Source: Geodermatophilus sp. DSM 44513 (GTDB taxonomy: Bacteria; Actinomycetota; Actinomycetes; Mycobacteriales; Geodermatophilaceae). Taken from it: a stretch of DNA of 64,000 bases. Position numbers and translations under genes: made by a program. The notes beneath the pieces were generated by a model. It had not been told where the DNA came from. It did no database searches and worked only from the letters and a program-made list of their open reading frames with translations. Below are positions 54,321 to 64,000 of the stretch, one piece after another (position 1 is the stretch's first letter; each line of letters begins with the position of its first letter). The stretch covers positions 3,348,001-3,412,000 of the forward strand of contig NZ_CP135963.1 of the NCBI RefSeq assembly GCF_032460525.1, read 5' to 3'.

Positions 54321-56354
54321 ATGACTGGCCGCGCTGACCTCCGTCTCGGCATCACCGATGTCGCTCCCGTCGTGTCCTGCGGCGCGTTCTCCGCGCGCGC
54401 CGTCGTCGGCGAGCACGTGCCGATCACCGCGACGGTGTTCCGCGAGGGCCACGACGCGGTCGCCGCGAACGTGGTGTGGACCCCACCCGGCGGCGAGGGC
54501 GCGGCGCAGCCGCTGCGCCGGATGGCGCGCTTCGGCGACCAGCCCGACCGCTGGCTGACCACCGTCGTCCCCGACCGCGAGGGCCGGTGGACCTACCGGG
54601 TGGAGGCCTGGAGCGACCCGCTGGCGACCTGGCACCACGCCGTCGACGTCAAGACGGCCGCGGGGCAGGGGCCCGAGGAGCTGGCCAACGACCTCGAGGA
54701 GGGCGCCCGGCTGCTGGACCGGGTGGCCGGCGGGGCCGACGCGCAGTGGCGGGCGCAGCTCACCGAGGCCGCCGCCGCGCTGCGGGACACCGCGCTGGAG
54801 CTGCCCGCCCGCATCGCCCCGGCGATGGCGGAGGCGCTGCAGCGGTACCTGTACGAGCACCCGGTGCGCGAGCTGGTCACCGGCGGCCCGGTGTACGAGG
54901 TGTGGGTCGACCGGCCCCGCGCGCTGTTCGGCTCCTGGTACGAGTTCTTCCCCCGCTCCACCGGCCCGGTCGTCGACGGCCGGCCCACGCACGGCACGTT
55001 CGCCACGGCCGCCGAACGGCTGCCCGCGGTCGCCGACATGGGCTTCGACGTGGTCTACCTGCCGCCGGTGCACCCGATCGGCACGGTCAACCGCAAGGGC
55101 CCGAACACCCCGCAGTACCCCGGCGGCAACCCCTACGAGATCGCTCCGGAGGACCCGGGCTCCCCCTGGGCCATCGGCAGCGCCGAGGGCGGGCACGACG
55201 CCGTCCACCCGCAGCTGGGCACGATGGAGGACTTCCGCGACTTCGTCGGGCGCACCCGCGAGCTGGGCATGGAGGTGGCGCTGGACTTCGCGCTGCAGGC
55301 CGCCCCCGACCACCCGTGGGTCGCCGCGCACCCGGAGTGGTTCACCACCAAGCCCGACGGGACGATCGCCTACGCGGAGAACCCGCCGAAGAAGTACCAG
55401 GACATCTACCCGGTCAACTTCGACAACGACCCCGAGGGCTTCTACGCCGAGTGCCTGCGGGTGCTGCGGGTGTGGATGGACGCCGGGGTGCGCATCTTCC
55501 GCGTCGACAACCCGCACACCAAGCCGCTGAACTTCTGGCACTGGCTGATCTGGACGGTCAAGGAGACCGACCCCGACGTGCTCTTCCTCGCCGAGGCCTT
55601 CACCCGGCCGGCGATGATGCACCAGCTCGCGCGGATCGGGTACACGCAGTCCTACACGTACTTCACCTGGCGCACCGCGCGCGGTGAGCTGGAGGACTAC
55701 GGCCGCGAGCTGGCCGCCAACTGCCACTACATGCGGCCGAACTTCTTCGTGAACACCCCGGACATCCTGCACGCGTCGCTGCAGCTCGGCGGCCCGCCGA
55801 TGTTCAAGATCCGGGCGGTGCTCGCGGCGATGATGAGCCCGACGTGGGGTGTGTACTCCGGGTTCGAGCTGTTCGAGCACGTCGCCGTGCGGCCCGGCAG
55901 CGAGGAGTACCTGGACAGCGAGAAGTACCAGCTGCGTCCGCGCGACTTCGCCGCCGCCGAGGCCTCCGGGCGCAGCCTGGCGCCCTACCTGCGCCGGCTC
56001 AACGAGATCCGCCGGGCCCACCCGGCCCTGCAGCAGCTGCGCACGCTGCGGTTCCACGCCGTGGACAACCCGAACCTGATCTGCTTCTCCAAGACCGACC
56101 CCGGCTCGCAGGACGCCGTCCTCGTCGTGGTGGCCCTGGACAGCCACGACACCCAGATCGGGACGACGTCCCTGGACCTGCCCGCGCTCGGCCTGGACTG
56201 GTACGAGCGGATGACCGTGACCGACGAGCTCACCGGCGCCTCCTACGACTGGGGCCAGTACAACTACGTCGAGCTCGACCCCTTCCGGGAGCCGGCGCAC
56301 GTCTTCTCCGTCACCTTCCCCCGTCCGGTGACGGTCCCCCCGCCCGTCACCTAG
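54321..56354 (+). CDS. glgE: Alpha-1,4-glucan:maltose-1-phosphate maltosyltransferase
   Basis: Extends alpha-glucan with maltose from maltose-1-phosphate. 677 residues, close to the mycobacterial enzyme. The N-terminal beta domain starts [22 protein letters not shown], almost as in M. tuberculosis GlgE. Catalytic barrel: [65 protein letters not shown], nucleophile Asp (~395) in [11 protein letters not shown], Glu (~424) in FLAEAFTRP, and [22 protein letters not shown]. Cytosolic. Starting point chosen by the -10 spacing and by homology. Confidence 0.97.
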   Translation: MTGRADLRLGITDVAPVVSCGAFSARAVVGEHVPITATVFREGHDAVAANVVWTPPGGEGAAQPLRRMARFGDQPDRWLTTVVPDREGRWTYRVEAWSDPLATWHHAVDVKTAAGQGPEELANDLEEGARLLDRVAGGADAQWRAQLTEAAAALRDTALELPARIAPAMAEALQRYLYEHPVRELVTGGPVYEVWVDRPRALFGSWYEFFPRSTGPVVDGRPTHGTFATAAERLPAVADMGFDVVYLPPVHPIGTVNRKGPNTPQYPGGNPYEIAPEDPGSPWAIGSAEGGHDAVHPQLGTMEDFRDFVGRTRELGMEVALDFALQAAPDHPWVAAHPEWFTTKPDGTIAYAENPPKKYQDIYPVNFDNDPEGFYAECLRVLRVWMDAGVRIFRVDNPHTKPLNFWHWLIWTVKETDPDVLFLAEAFTRPAMMHQLARIGYTQSYTYFTWRTARGELEDYGRELAANCHYMRPNFFVNTPDILHASLQLGGPPMFKIRAVLAAMMSPTWGVYSGFELFEHVAVRPGSEEYLDSEKYQLRPRDFAAAEASGRSLAPYLRRLNEIRRAHPALQQLRTLRFHAVDNPNLICFSKTDPGSQDAVLVVVALDSHDTQIGTTSLDLPALGLDWYERMTVTDELTGASYDWGQYNYVELDPFREPAHVFSVTFPRPVTVPPPVT

Positions 56355-56355
56355 C

Positions 56356-56412
56356 CGGCCCCGTCCCGGGTCCCGCCCTGAGCTCGCGAAGGGTGGGGAG
56401 GACGGGGTCCCT
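56356..56412 (+). repeat. Structured intergenic repeat, copy 10
   Basis: Between glgE and treS. Outer arms CCCCGTCC and GGACGGGG; inner arms CCCGCCCT and AGGGTGGG, where the usual C-G closing pair has become T-A on both arms. Here the GGTCC end points away from the preceding stop codon, the opposite of most copies. Confidence 0.8.
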
Positions 56413-56451
56413 CCACCACCGCTCCTGCAGAACCGAGGGCCACCCACAGCG

Positions 56452-58284
56452 ATGACCGTTCCCGTCCCCGACCTCCCCGCCCGCCGCTCCCCCGGCACCG
56501 CGTCGGCGCTGCCCGCGCCCGGCACCGACCCCGAGTGGTACAAGCGCGCCCTGTTCTACGAGGTGCTGGTCCGCGGTTTCGCCGACAGCAACGCCGACGG
56601 CATCGGCGACCTGCGCGGCATGATCGACAAGCTGGACTACCTGCAGTGGCTGGGCGTGGACTGCCTGTGGCTGCCGCCCTTCTTCGCCTCCCCGCTGCGC
56701 GACGGCGGCTACGACGTCAGTGACTACACCGCGGTGCTGCCCGAGTTCGGCGACATCGAGGACTTCACCGAGTTCCTGGCCGCCGCCCACGCCCGCGGCA
56801 TGCGCGTGATCATCGACTTCGTCATGAACCACACCTCGGACCAGCACCCCTGGTTCCAGGCCAGCCGCAGCGACCCCGAGGGCCCCTACGGCGACTTCTA
56901 CGTGTGGAGCGACGACGACACCCGCTACGCCGACGCGCGGATCATCTTCGTCGACACCGAAAGCTCCAACTGGACCTTCGACCCGGTGCGCAAGCAGTAC
57001 TTCTGGCACCGCTTCTTCTCCCACCAGCCCGACCTGAACTTCGAGAACCCGCGGGTGCAGGAGGCGATCGTCGACGCGCTGCGCTTCTGGCTGGACCTGG
57101 GCATCGACGGCTTCCGGCTGGACGCGGTGCCCTACCTCTTCGAGGAGGAGGGCACCAACTGCGAGAACCTGCCGCGCACCCACGAGTTCCTCAAGCACGT
57201 GCGCAAGGTGGTCGACGCCGACTACCCCGACACCGTGCTGCTGTGCGAGGCCAACCAGTGGCCGGCCGACGTCGTCGAGTACTTCGGCGAGGACGGCGAC
57301 GAGTGCCAGATGGCCTTCCACTTCCCCGTCATGCCGCGGCTGTTCATGGCCGTCCGGCGCGAGCAGCGCTTCCCCATCTCGGAGATCATGGCGCAGACGC
57401 CGGCCATCCCGGACAACTGCCAGTGGGGCGTCTTCCTGCGCAACCACGACGAGCTGACCCTGGAGATGGTCACCGACGAGGAGCGCGACTACATGTGGGG
57501 GGAGTACGCGAAGGACCCCCGCATGAAGGCCAACATCGGCATCCGCCGCCGGCTGGCGCCGCTGCTGGACAACGACATGGACACCCTGGAGCTGTTCAAC
57601 GCGCTGCTGCTGAGCCTGCCCGGGTCACCGGTCCTGTACTACGGCGACGAGATCGCCATGGGCGACAACATCTGGCTCGGTGACCGCGACGGCGTCCGCA
57701 CCCCCATGCAGTGGACGCCGGACCGCAACGGCGGCTTCTCCACCGCCGACCCGCAGCGGATGAACCTGCCGCTCAACCAGGACCCGGTCTACGGCTACCA
57801 GGTCACCAACGTCGAGTCCCAGCTGCGCAACACCAACTCGATGCTGCACTGGTTGCGCCAGATGATCCACGTCCGCAAGCAGCACCCCACCTTCGGGCTG
57901 GGCAGCTTCGGGGAGATCGGCTCGCGCAACCCGACGGTGCTGTCCTTCGTCCGCGAGTTCGGCGACGACGTGGTGCTGTGCGTCAACAACCTGTCCCGCT
58001 TCCCTCAGCCGGTGGAGCTGGACCTGCGCCGCTTCGAGGGCTACACCCCGGTCGAGCTGACCGGCCGGGTGGACTTCCCGCAGATCGGCGTGCTGCCCTA
58101 CATGCTCACGCTCTCCGGCCACGGCTTCTACTGGTTCGAGCTGGCCAAGCCGGCCGCGCCGGTGGAGGAGCCGGCCGCGACCGACGACACCGCCGTCGCC
58201 GAGTCCCTGCTGGCCGCCGGCCTCGTCGGCACCGGTGAGGAACCGCCCGCCGGCGACACCACCGACACGGGGGGACCCCGATGA
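56452..58284 (+). CDS. treS: Trehalose synthase (maltose/trehalose isomerase)
   Basis: Interconverts trehalose and maltose, feeding maltose to maltokinase. 610 residues, GH13 family. Seen: [36 protein letters not shown], nucleophile in [16 protein letters not shown], Glu in [16 protein letters not shown], Asp in [11 protein letters not shown], and [11 protein letters not shown]. The C-terminal ~35 residues are an acidic Pro/Thr/Asp-rich tail. ATG 56452; the stop overlaps the maltokinase ATG (ATGA), matching the physical TreS-Mak complex known in mycobacteria. Confidence 0.97.
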   Translation: MTVPVPDLPARRSPGTASALPAPGTDPEWYKRALFYEVLVRGFADSNADGIGDLRGMIDKLDYLQWLGVDCLWLPPFFASPLRDGGYDVSDYTAVLPEFGDIEDFTEFLAAAHARGMRVIIDFVMNHTSDQHPWFQASRSDPEGPYGDFYVWSDDDTRYADARIIFVDTESSNWTFDPVRKQYFWHRFFSHQPDLNFENPRVQEAIVDALRFWLDLGIDGFRLDAVPYLFEEEGTNCENLPRTHEFLKHVRKVVDADYPDTVLLCEANQWPADVVEYFGEDGDECQMAFHFPVMPRLFMAVRREQRFPISEIMAQTPAIPDNCQWGVFLRNHDELTLEMVTDEERDYMWGEYAKDPRMKANIGIRRRLAPLLDNDMDTLELFNALLLSLPGSPVLYYGDEIAMGDNIWLGDRDGVRTPMQWTPDRNGGFSTADPQRMNLPLNQDPVYGYQVTNVESQLRNTNSMLHWLRQMIHVRKQHPTFGLGSFGEIGSRNPTVLSFVREFGDDVVLCVNNLSRFPQPVELDLRRFEGYTPVELTGRVDFPQIGVLPYMLTLSGHGFYWFELAKPAAPVEEPAATDDTAVAESLLAAGLVGTGEEPPAGDTTDTGGPR

Positions 58285-59657
58285 CCGCGCTGACCGGACT
58301 GTTCCGGGACTGGATCCCCTCCCAACGCTGGTTCGGCGGCAAGGGCCGGGAGTGGGCCGGCGTGGACGAGGAGAGCTTCTTCCTCGACCGCTCCCACCCG
58401 GTCCTGTCCATCCACCGGGTGACGGTCACGTACGCCGACGGCGGCACCGACACCTACCTGGTGCCGCTGTCGTGGCGCGACCACCCCGTCGACGAGCTGG
58501 CCGCGGCACTGATCGGGACGGTGCCGCACGAGAACGGCGAGAACTACGCCTACGACGCCATGCGCGACCGGGAGGCGACCGCCACCTGGCTCACCCACCT
58601 CGCCGAGGGGGCGTCGGTGGGCCCGATGCGCTTCGTCCCCGGCGAGAGCGCGCAGATCCCGGTCGGGCTGCCCGGCGACATCGTCTCCACCGAGCAGAGC
58701 AACACCTCGCTGGTCTACGGGCAGGAGGCGATCCTCAAGCTGTTCCGCCGGCTCGAGCCCGGCCTCAACCCCGACGTCGAGGTGCACGACGCGCTGCGCC
58801 GGACCGACAACCCGCACATCGCGCCGCTGCTCGGGCACGCCGAGATCGACCACGACCGGGACGCCGACACCCCGCCGGCGACGGTCCTCATGCTGCAGCG
58901 GTTCGTGCCCAACGCCAGTGACGGGTGGCGGCTGGCGACCGCGAGCGTGCGCGACCTGTACGCCGAGGGGGACCTGCACGCCGACGAGGTCGGTGGGGAC
59001 TTCGCCGCCGACAGCGAGCGACTGGGGGCCGCGACGGCCTCCGTGCACGCCGACATGGCCGCGGTGCTGCCCACCGAGGACGCCGGCCCCGAGTGGTTCG
59101 CCACGGTCGCCCGGCAGATGACCGAACGGCTCGAGGCCGCCGTCGAGGTGGTGCCGCAGCTGGCCGAGCACGCCGACGGCCTGCGCGCGGTGTACGCCGC
59201 GGTGGTCGGCAGCGGCGAGCGCGTCGTCCGCCAGCGGGTGCACGGCGACCTGCACCTGGGCCAGGTGCTGCGCACCACCACCGGGTGGATCGTGCTGGAC
59301 TTCGAGGGCGAGCCGGCCCGTCCGCTGGCCGACCGCCGCGAGCTGGACAGTCCGCTGCGCGACGTCGCCGGGGTGCTGCGCAGCTTCGACTACGCCGCCC
59401 GGCACATGCTGGTCGAGCAGCCGGGTGATCCCCAGCGCGCATACCGCGCGCAGGAGTGGGCAGAGCGCAACCGCAGCGCCTTCTGCGCGGGCTACGCGGC
59501 CGCGAGCGGGACGGACTCCTGCGGCGACAGCCCGTTGCTGCGGGCGTTCGAGGCGGACAAGGCCGTCTACGAGTGCGTCTACGAGGCGCGCAACCGCCCG
59601 CACTGGCTGATGATCCCGCTGCAGTCGCTGTCCCGGCTCACCGCCGCGGGCCAGTGA
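58281..59657 (+). CDS. mak: Maltokinase
   Basis: Makes maltose-1-phosphate from maltose and ATP for GlgE. 458 residues. N-terminal cap domain ([18 protein letters not shown]), then a kinase fold of the aminoglycoside-phosphotransferase type with [20 protein letters not shown] (catalytic HGDLHLGQ) and [18 protein letters not shown] (metal-binding DFEGEP). Called Pep2 in older literature. ATG overlaps the treS stop, so both are coupled. Confidence 0.96.
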   Translation: MTALTGLFRDWIPSQRWFGGKGREWAGVDEESFFLDRSHPVLSIHRVTVTYADGGTDTYLVPLSWRDHPVDELAAALIGTVPHENGENYAYDAMRDREATATWLTHLAEGASVGPMRFVPGESAQIPVGLPGDIVSTEQSNTSLVYGQEAILKLFRRLEPGLNPDVEVHDALRRTDNPHIAPLLGHAEIDHDRDADTPPATVLMLQRFVPNASDGWRLATASVRDLYAEGDLHADEVGGDFAADSERLGAATASVHADMAAVLPTEDAGPEWFATVARQMTERLEAAVEVVPQLAEHADGLRAVYAAVVGSGERVVRQRVHGDLHLGQVLRTTTGWIVLDFEGEPARPLADRRELDSPLRDVAGVLRSFDYAARHMLVEQPGDPQRAYRAQEWAERNRSAFCAGYAAASGTDSCGDSPLLRAFEADKAVYECVYEARNRPHWLMIPLQSLSRLTAAGQ

Positions 59658-59706
59658 GCGCGCGGCACGACCACCGATCCACCGGCAGGGAAGAGGACCG
59701 CGAGCG

Positions 59707-60036
59707 ATGACAGCCCCGGACGACACGACCGGCGAGAGCAGCAACCAGCCCAAGACCCGCGACGAGCTGACCGCCGCCGTGGAGGAGAAGACGGCCGCGG
59801 CGCAGGCGGCCGAGGACGAGCCGATCGTGAACGCGGCCAGGCCCGCACCACGCGACGAGGACCAGGGCGAGGTCGTGGCCGAGCGGGGCGGGACGGCCAC
59901 GCCCGTGGTCGCCCCCGCGCCGATCGCCGAGCCCGGCAGCCCCACCGGGACACCGGCCGGCCAGCCGGAACCGCCGAGCACCGATCCCGCCGAGCCCAGC
60001 ACCCCCCAGGCACCGGACGAGGCTGACGACCGATGA
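59707..60036 (+). CDS. Small acidic disordered protein before glgB
   Basis: 109 residues, no recognisable domain and no hydrophobic segment. Rich in Pro, Ala, Thr, Asp and Glu with few basic residues (ends [11 protein letters not shown]), so probably unfolded and strongly acidic. ATG 59707 with AGAGGA upstream; the stop overlaps the glgB ATG (ATGA). Its acidity is complementary to the Lys-rich tail at the start of GlgB, which invites an interaction hypothesis. It might instead be a remnant or a separately evolved extension of GlgB. Confidence 0.72.
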   Translation: MTAPDDTTGESSNQPKTRDELTAAVEEKTAAAQAAEDEPIVNAARPAPRDEDQGEVVAERGGTATPVVAPAPIAEPGSPTGTPAGQPEPPSTDPAEPSTPQAPDEADDR

Positions 60037-62570
60037 CGTCCCCGGACGAGACCGCGCGCACCACCGGCGCCGCCCCGACCGACGCCGTCCCGGCGCGCAA
60101 GCGGGCCGCGACGGAGAAGGCACCCGCCAAGAAGGCACCCGTCAAGAAGGCACCGGCCGAGAAGGCACCGGCGAAGAAGGCACCCGCGAAGAGGGCGACG
60201 GCCGGGCAGGCCGCGGACGAGGCCACCGGCACCACGGCGGGCGCGAGGAAGCGGAAGGCCCCCGGGACGACGGGCACCGCGGGGACGCAGCGTGACGTCG
60301 TCATCGAGCAGGGCGGCGCCGTGGTCGCCGCGGCACCGGCCGGGGAGGGCCCGGCCGTGGAGGGCGCCGCCCAGCACGACGCCCCGGCCGAGGTCTCCGA
60401 GGAGCAGCTGCGCGCCGTCGTGGACGGCTGGTCGCACGCCCCGCACAGCGTGCTGGGCGCCCACCCGGCGCGGGACGGCTGGGTGGTCCGGACACTGCGG
60501 CCCGACGCGGTCTCCGCGACCGTCGTCGACGAGGACGGCTCCCGGTACGACGCCACCCGCGTGCACGACGGCGGGGTCTTCGCCGCCCACCTGCCGGAGC
60601 AGCCCGGGGACTACCGCATCGAGGTCGGTTATGGCGACGGCCAGGGCGGCACGACCAGCTTCGTCGTCGACGACCCCTACCGGTGGCTGCCCACCGTGGG
60701 CGAGGTCGACCAGCACCTGATCCGCGAGGGTCGCCACGAGCGGCTCTGGGAGGTGCTCGGTGCGCACGTCCGGCGCTACGACACCCCCGGCGGCCCGGTC
60801 GCGGGCGTCTCCTTCGCCGTCTGGGCGCCCAACGCGCAGGGCGTGCGGGTGACCGGGGACTTCGACTACTGGGAGGCCCGCGCCTACCCGCTGCGGTCGC
60901 TGGGCTCCTCCGGCGTCTGGGAGGTGTTCATCCCGGGCGTCGCGGTGGGCACCAAGTACCGCTACCACGTGCTCGGCCGCGACGGCGTGTGGCGGCACAA
61001 GGCCGACCCGCTGGCCTTCGAGACCGAGGTGCCGCCGCTCACCGCCTCGGTCGTCACCGAGTCCCGGCACGAGTGGCAGGACGACGCCTGGCTGGCCGAG
61101 CGGGCCCGCGGCGGCTGGCACGAGCGGCCGATGAGCGTGTACGAGGTGCACGCGGGGTCCTGGCGGCAGGGCCTGTCCTACCGGCAGCTGGCCGACGAGC
61201 TGGTCGACTACGTCGTCGAGCACGGCTTCACCCACATCGAGTTCATGCCGCTGGCCGAGCACCCCTTCGGCGGCTCGTGGGGCTACCAGGTCACCTCCTA
61301 CTACGCGCCCACCGCCCGCTTCGGCAGCCCGGACGACCTGCGGTACCTGGTCGACCGGGCGCACCAGGCCGGCATCGGGGTCATCGTGGACTGGGTACCC
61401 GCCCACTTCCCCAAGGACGACTGGGCGCTGGCCCGCTTCGACGGCACCCCGCTCTACGAGCACGGCGACCCGCGCCGTGGCGAGCAGCTGGACTGGGGCA
61501 CCTACGTCTTCGACTTCGGCCGCTCGGAGGTCCGCAACTTCCTCGTCGCCAACGCGCTGTACTGGTGCAAGGAGTTCCACGTCGACGGCATCCGGGTCGA
61601 CGCGGTCGCCTCGATGCTCTACCTGGACTACTCGCGCGACGAGTGGGTGCCCAACGTGCACGGCGGGCGGGAGAACCTCGAGGCGATGGCGTTCCTGCAG
61701 GAGATGAACGCCACCGTGTACCGCGAGGTGCCCGGCGTGGTCACCATCGCCGAGGAGTCGACGGCCTGGCCCGGGGTCACCCGGCCCACCCACCTGGGCG
61801 GCCTGGGGTTCGGCTTCAAGTGGAACATGGGCTGGATGCACGACTCGCTGGGGTACGTGTCCAAGGAGCCGGTGCACCGCAGCTACCACCACGGCCAGAT
61901 GACGTTCTCGATGATCTACGCCTACTCCGAGAACTACGTGCTGCCGATCAGCCACGACGAGGTCGTGTACGGCAAGGGCTCGCTGGTGCGGAAGATGCCC
62001 GGCGACCGGTGGCAGCAGCTGGCCAACCTGCGGGCCTACCTGGCCTACATGTGGGCCCACCCCGGCAAGCAGCTGCTGTTCATGGGCTCGGAGTTCGCCC
62101 AGGACGCCGAGTGGGCCGAGAGCCGCTCGCTGGACTGGTGGCACCTGGAGGACCCCGCCCACCGCGGCGTCCTGCAGCTGGTCACCGACCTCAACGCCCG
62201 GTACCGGGAGACCGCCGCCCTGTGGTCCCAGGACGTCGACCCCGCGGGGTTCCAGTGGATCGACGCGAACGACGCGTCGGGCAACGTGCTCTCCTTCCTG
62301 CGCTTCGGCCGCTCCGGTGAGGAGGCCACGCCGACACTGGCCTGCGTGGCCAACTTCGCCGGCGCCCCCCACGAGCGGTACCGGATCGGCCTGCCCCGGC
62401 CGGGACGGTGGCGCGAGGTGCTCAACACCGACGCCGAGGGCTACGGCGGTGCCGGTGTCGGCAACCTGGGCGGCATCGAGGCCGTCGAGGAACCGTGGCA
62501 CGGCCAGCCGTGCTCGGCGACGCTGACCGCCCCGGCGTTGGGCACCGTCTGGTTCGTGCACTCGGACTGA
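60033..62570 (+). CDS. glgB: 1,4-alpha-glucan branching enzyme with histone-like basic N-terminal tail
   Basis: Introduces alpha-1,6 branches. 845 residues, about 110 longer than usual. Residues 1-~120 are low-complexity: tandem [24 protein letters not shown] repeats (about 28-53) and RKRKAP, like the tails of actinobacterial histone-like HupB or linker histones. The conserved enzyme follows: [26 protein letters not shown]48 ([19 protein letters not shown]), and GH13 barrel with [19 protein letters not shown], nucleophile in [16 protein letters not shown] (~520), Glu in [12 protein letters not shown] (~572) and [14 protein letters not shown]. Last gene of glgE-treS-mak-orf-glgB. Confidence 0.96.
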   Translation: MTSPDETARTTGAAPTDAVPARKRAATEKAPAKKAPVKKAPAEKAPAKKAPAKRATAGQAADEATGTTAGARKRKAPGTTGTAGTQRDVVIEQGGAVVAAAPAGEGPAVEGAAQHDAPAEVSEEQLRAVVDGWSHAPHSVLGAHPARDGWVVRTLRPDAVSATVVDEDGSRYDATRVHDGGVFAAHLPEQPGDYRIEVGYGDGQGGTTSFVVDDPYRWLPTVGEVDQHLIREGRHERLWEVLGAHVRRYDTPGGPVAGVSFAVWAPNAQGVRVTGDFDYWEARAYPLRSLGSSGVWEVFIPGVAVGTKYRYHVLGRDGVWRHKADPLAFETEVPPLTASVVTESRHEWQDDAWLAERARGGWHERPMSVYEVHAGSWRQGLSYRQLADELVDYVVEHGFTHIEFMPLAEHPFGGSWGYQVTSYYAPTARFGSPDDLRYLVDRAHQAGIGVIVDWVPAHFPKDDWALARFDGTPLYEHGDPRRGEQLDWGTYVFDFGRSEVRNFLVANALYWCKEFHVDGIRVDAVASMLYLDYSRDEWVPNVHGGRENLEAMAFLQEMNATVYREVPGVVTIAEESTAWPGVTRPTHLGGLGFGFKWNMGWMHDSLGYVSKEPVHRSYHHGQMTFSMIYAYSENYVLPISHDEVVYGKGSLVRKMPGDRWQQLANLRAYLAYMWAHPGKQLLFMGSEFAQDAEWAESRSLDWWHLEDPAHRGVLQLVTDLNARYRETAALWSQDVDPAGFQWIDANDASGNVLSFLRFGRSGEEATPTLACVANFAGAPHERYRIGLPRPGRWREVLNTDAEGYGGAGVGNLGGIEAVEEPWHGQPCSATLTAPALGTVWFVHSD
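60100..60200 (+). repeat. Short tandem repeat coding for the Lys/Ala/Pro tail of GlgB
   Basis: Repeated 15-bp-type units aagaaggcacccgcc and variants (aag/gag gcaccg gcc) encode [10 protein letters not shown]. Low-complexity coding DNA, likely prone to slippage. Confidence 0.7.
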
Positions 62571-62639
62571 GAGACCCGCACGGCCCGCCCGTTCCCTCCG
62601 GGCGCGGCCGGTGCGCCCCGATGGGACGATCCGGGGGAC

Positions 62640-64000
62640 ATGCCTGCCTCATCCCCGCGACGCGCGGCCGTGGCGCTGCTGGCCACGGCCGCGCTGCTCG
62701 TCCTGTCCGGCTGCTCCTACGTCGTCGTCGGCCTGCCGAGTGCGGCCCAGGCGCCGGCCTCGGACCTCCCGGCCGCCGAGCTGACCGTCGTCGGCGCCAC
62801 CGACGGGCCCGTGGACACACTGGCGCGCAACGCGCTGGCCGACCTGGAGACCTACTGGGCCCAGCAGTTCCCGGAGGTCTTCGGTCAGGACTTCGTGCCG
62901 CTGGCGGGCGGCTACTTCAGCGTCGACCCCGACGACGTCGACCCCGGCGCGTACCCGCAGGGCATCGGCTGCGGCTCGGACCCGCGGGAGGTCGGGGGCA
63001 ACGCGTTCTACTGCCAGGCCACCGACGCCCCGAACTCCGACTCGATCAGCTACGACCGGGCCTTCCTCGGTGAGCTCGCCGAGCAGTACGGCCGGTTCAT
63101 CCCCGCGCTGGTGATGGCCCACGAGTTCGGGCACGCGGTGCAGGGCCGGGTGGGCTACCCCGACTTCTCCATCTCCGTGGAGACCCAGGCCGACTGCTTC
63201 GCCGGCGCCTGGACGGCGTGGGTCGCGAACGGGCAGGGCGAGCACTCCCAGATCCGCGCGCCCGAGCTGGACGAGGTGCTGGCCGGCTACCTGCTGCTGC
63301 GCGACCCGGTGGGCACCAGCATCACCACCGAGGCGGCGCACGGCTCCTACTTCGACCGCATCTCGGCGTTCCAGGAGGGCTTCGACGCCGGCGCGACCGT
63401 CTGCCGTGACGAGTTCGACGCCGAGCGGGCCCTACACCCAGAGCGCCTTCACCGACCCGGACGACGCCGCCAGCGGCGGAAACGCGCCCCTCCAGCTGGC
63501 CCAGCGGTTCGCCGCCGACGGCCTGTCGGAGTTCTGGACCCTCGCCTTCGACCAGGTCTTCGCGGAGACCTTCACCCCGCCGTCGGTCCAGCCGTTCGCC
63601 GGTACCGCCCCGGACTGCGCCGCCGAGGACCTCGACCTGGTGTTCTGCCCCGAGGAGGACCTGGTCGGCTACGACGTCGAGGACCTGGTCGGCCCGGCCT
63701 ACGAGCAGCTGGACAACGCCGACTACGCCGTCATCACCGCCACCTCGCTGCCCTACGCGCTGGCCGCCCGCGAGCAGCTGGGGCTGTCCACGGACGACGA
63801 GCCGGCCATCCGCTCAGCGGTGTGCCTCACCGGGTGGTTCTCCGCCGCCTTCTTCGACAACCAGCTGGAGGCCGCCGAGATCTCCCCCGGCGACATCGAC
63901 GAGGCCGCCCAGTTCCTGCTCGCCTACGGCACCGACCCCTCGGTGGTGCCGGACGTGCAGCTCAGCGGCTTCCAGCTGGTCGACCTGTTCCGCAACGGCT
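62640..64000 (+). CDS. Neutral zinc metallopeptidase lipoprotein, apparently frameshifted, cut by window end
   Basis: Putative secreted protease-like lipoprotein of the Zn-peptidase (YpfJ-type) family. Signal peptide with lipobox LLVLSGCSY. The active-site HEFGH lies near residue 161 in ALVMAHEFGHAVQGR, and a third ligand candidate in VETQADCFAGAWTAW. Reading frame changes near 63421-63429: up to GAC-GCC-GAG the ATG frame is coding, whereas from GGG-CCC-TAC (63427) on only the next frame gives a sensible protein (PYTQSAFTDPDDAA, QLAQRFAADGLSEFW, EDLDLVFCPEEDLVGYD). Removing one base near 63426 restores one chain. ATG preceded by GGGGG. The C-terminus is outside the window. Confidence 0.82.
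   Translation, partial: MPASSPRRAAVALLATAALLVLSGCSYVVVGLPSAAQAPASDLPAAELTVVGATDGPVDTLARNALADLETYWAQQFPEVFGQDFVPLAGGYFSVDPDDVDPGAYPQGIGCGSDPREVGGNAFYCQATDAPNSDSISYDRAFLGELAEQYGRFIPALVMAHEFGHAVQGRVGYPDFSISVETQADCFAGAWTAWVANGQGEHSQIRAPELDEVLAGYLLLRDPVGTSITTEAAHGSYFDRISAFQEGFDAGATVCRDEFDAERALHPERLHRPGRRRQRRKRAPPAGPAVRRRRPVGVLDPRLRPGLRGDLHPAVGPAVRRYRPGLRRRGPRPGVLPRGGPGRLRRRGPGRPGLRAAGQRRLRRHHRHLAALRAGRPRAAGAVHGRRAGHPLSGVPHRVVLRRLLRQPAGGRRDLPRRHRRGRPVPARLRHRPLGGAGRAAQRLPAGRPVPQR

Noticed and set aside
60100..60200. Separate histone-like gene at the start of glgB
   Set aside because: The Lys/Ala/Pro repeats are in the same uninterrupted frame as GlgB, and the ATG overlaps the preceding stop, so it is an N-terminal tail of GlgB.
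58128..62561. A 1477-codon minus-strand open frame opposite mak and glgB
   Set aside because: Same cause. The plus strand here carries unmistakable maltokinase and branching-enzyme motifs.

Overview
The window is GC-rich actinobacterial chromosome. G/C dominates third codon positions and many starts are GTG. Gene order and protein style best fit a Geodermatophilaceae-like organism (Blastococcus, Geodermatophilus or Modestobacter type); that placement is inferred, because no marker RNA is present. Nearly the whole window is coding. I saw no tRNA, rRNA, insertion sequence, prophage or CRISPR array. Much of the first 43 kb follows, from memory, the order of the M. tuberculosis gltX-leuB-serA-ilvCNB-cfp6-lppZ-gatBAC-ligA-mnmA-iscS-etfAB segment, so it is old core chromosome with local insertions.

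Layout. 1-3.4 kb: a minus-strand operon (FAH-family hydrolase, gltX, CPBP protease cut by the window edge). 3.5-16.3 kb: serine and branched-chain amino acid synthesis (leuB, serA, ilvC, ilvN, ilvB, ilvD), interrupted by two small plus-strand membrane protein genes and a GGDEF/EAL protein. A leader peptide plus attenuator precedes ilvB. 16.4-18.8 kb: an MmyB-type regulator, a PH-domain membrane protein and an LppZ-like sugar-dehydrogenase lipoprotein. 19-22.6 kb: gatC-gatA-small membrane protein-gatB, with all stop/start codons overlapping. 22.8-29.9 kb: ACT protein, methyltransferase, ligA, a cation/proton antiporter fused to a UBP-type zinc finger, and a core-MetE-like protein. 30.1-37.1 kb: a maltose/maltodextrin import operon (binding protein, two permeases, GH13 enzyme, ATPase). 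37.1-40.8 kb: MFS transporter-iscS-mnmA. 41-43.7 kb: etfB-etfA and an enoyl-CoA hydratase. 43.7-48.1 kb: two large polytopic membrane proteins (one GT-C-like) and an ABC ATPase. 48.2-62.6 kb: glucan metabolism, with glgX, an FHA protein, glgP, and then the full GlgE route glgE-treS-mak-(small acidic protein)-glgB. The window ends in a zinc metallopeptidase lipoprotein carrying an apparent frameshift.

Three genome-wide signals stand out. First, a hairpin-forming intergenic repeat of about 55-70 bp occurs at ten places, usually right behind a stop codon. Its stems change in a compensatory way from copy to copy, which argues for selection on RNA or cruciform structure. Second, at least a dozen genes begin 6-8 nt after a TANNNT-like -10 box with no Shine-Dalgarno sequence, so leaderless transcripts look common, including the ilv leader peptide itself. 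Third, there are several clean palindromes in promoters, the clearest being a 16-bp palindrome over the etfBA -10 box.

How the genes work together: the maltose importer and its GH13 enzyme, GlgX and GlgP recover glucose units from alpha-glucans. TreS, maltokinase, GlgE and GlgB turn trehalose/maltose into branched alpha-glucan. The ilv, leu and ser genes supply amino acids. The Gat, GltX, MnmA and IscS genes maintain tRNA charging and thiolation.
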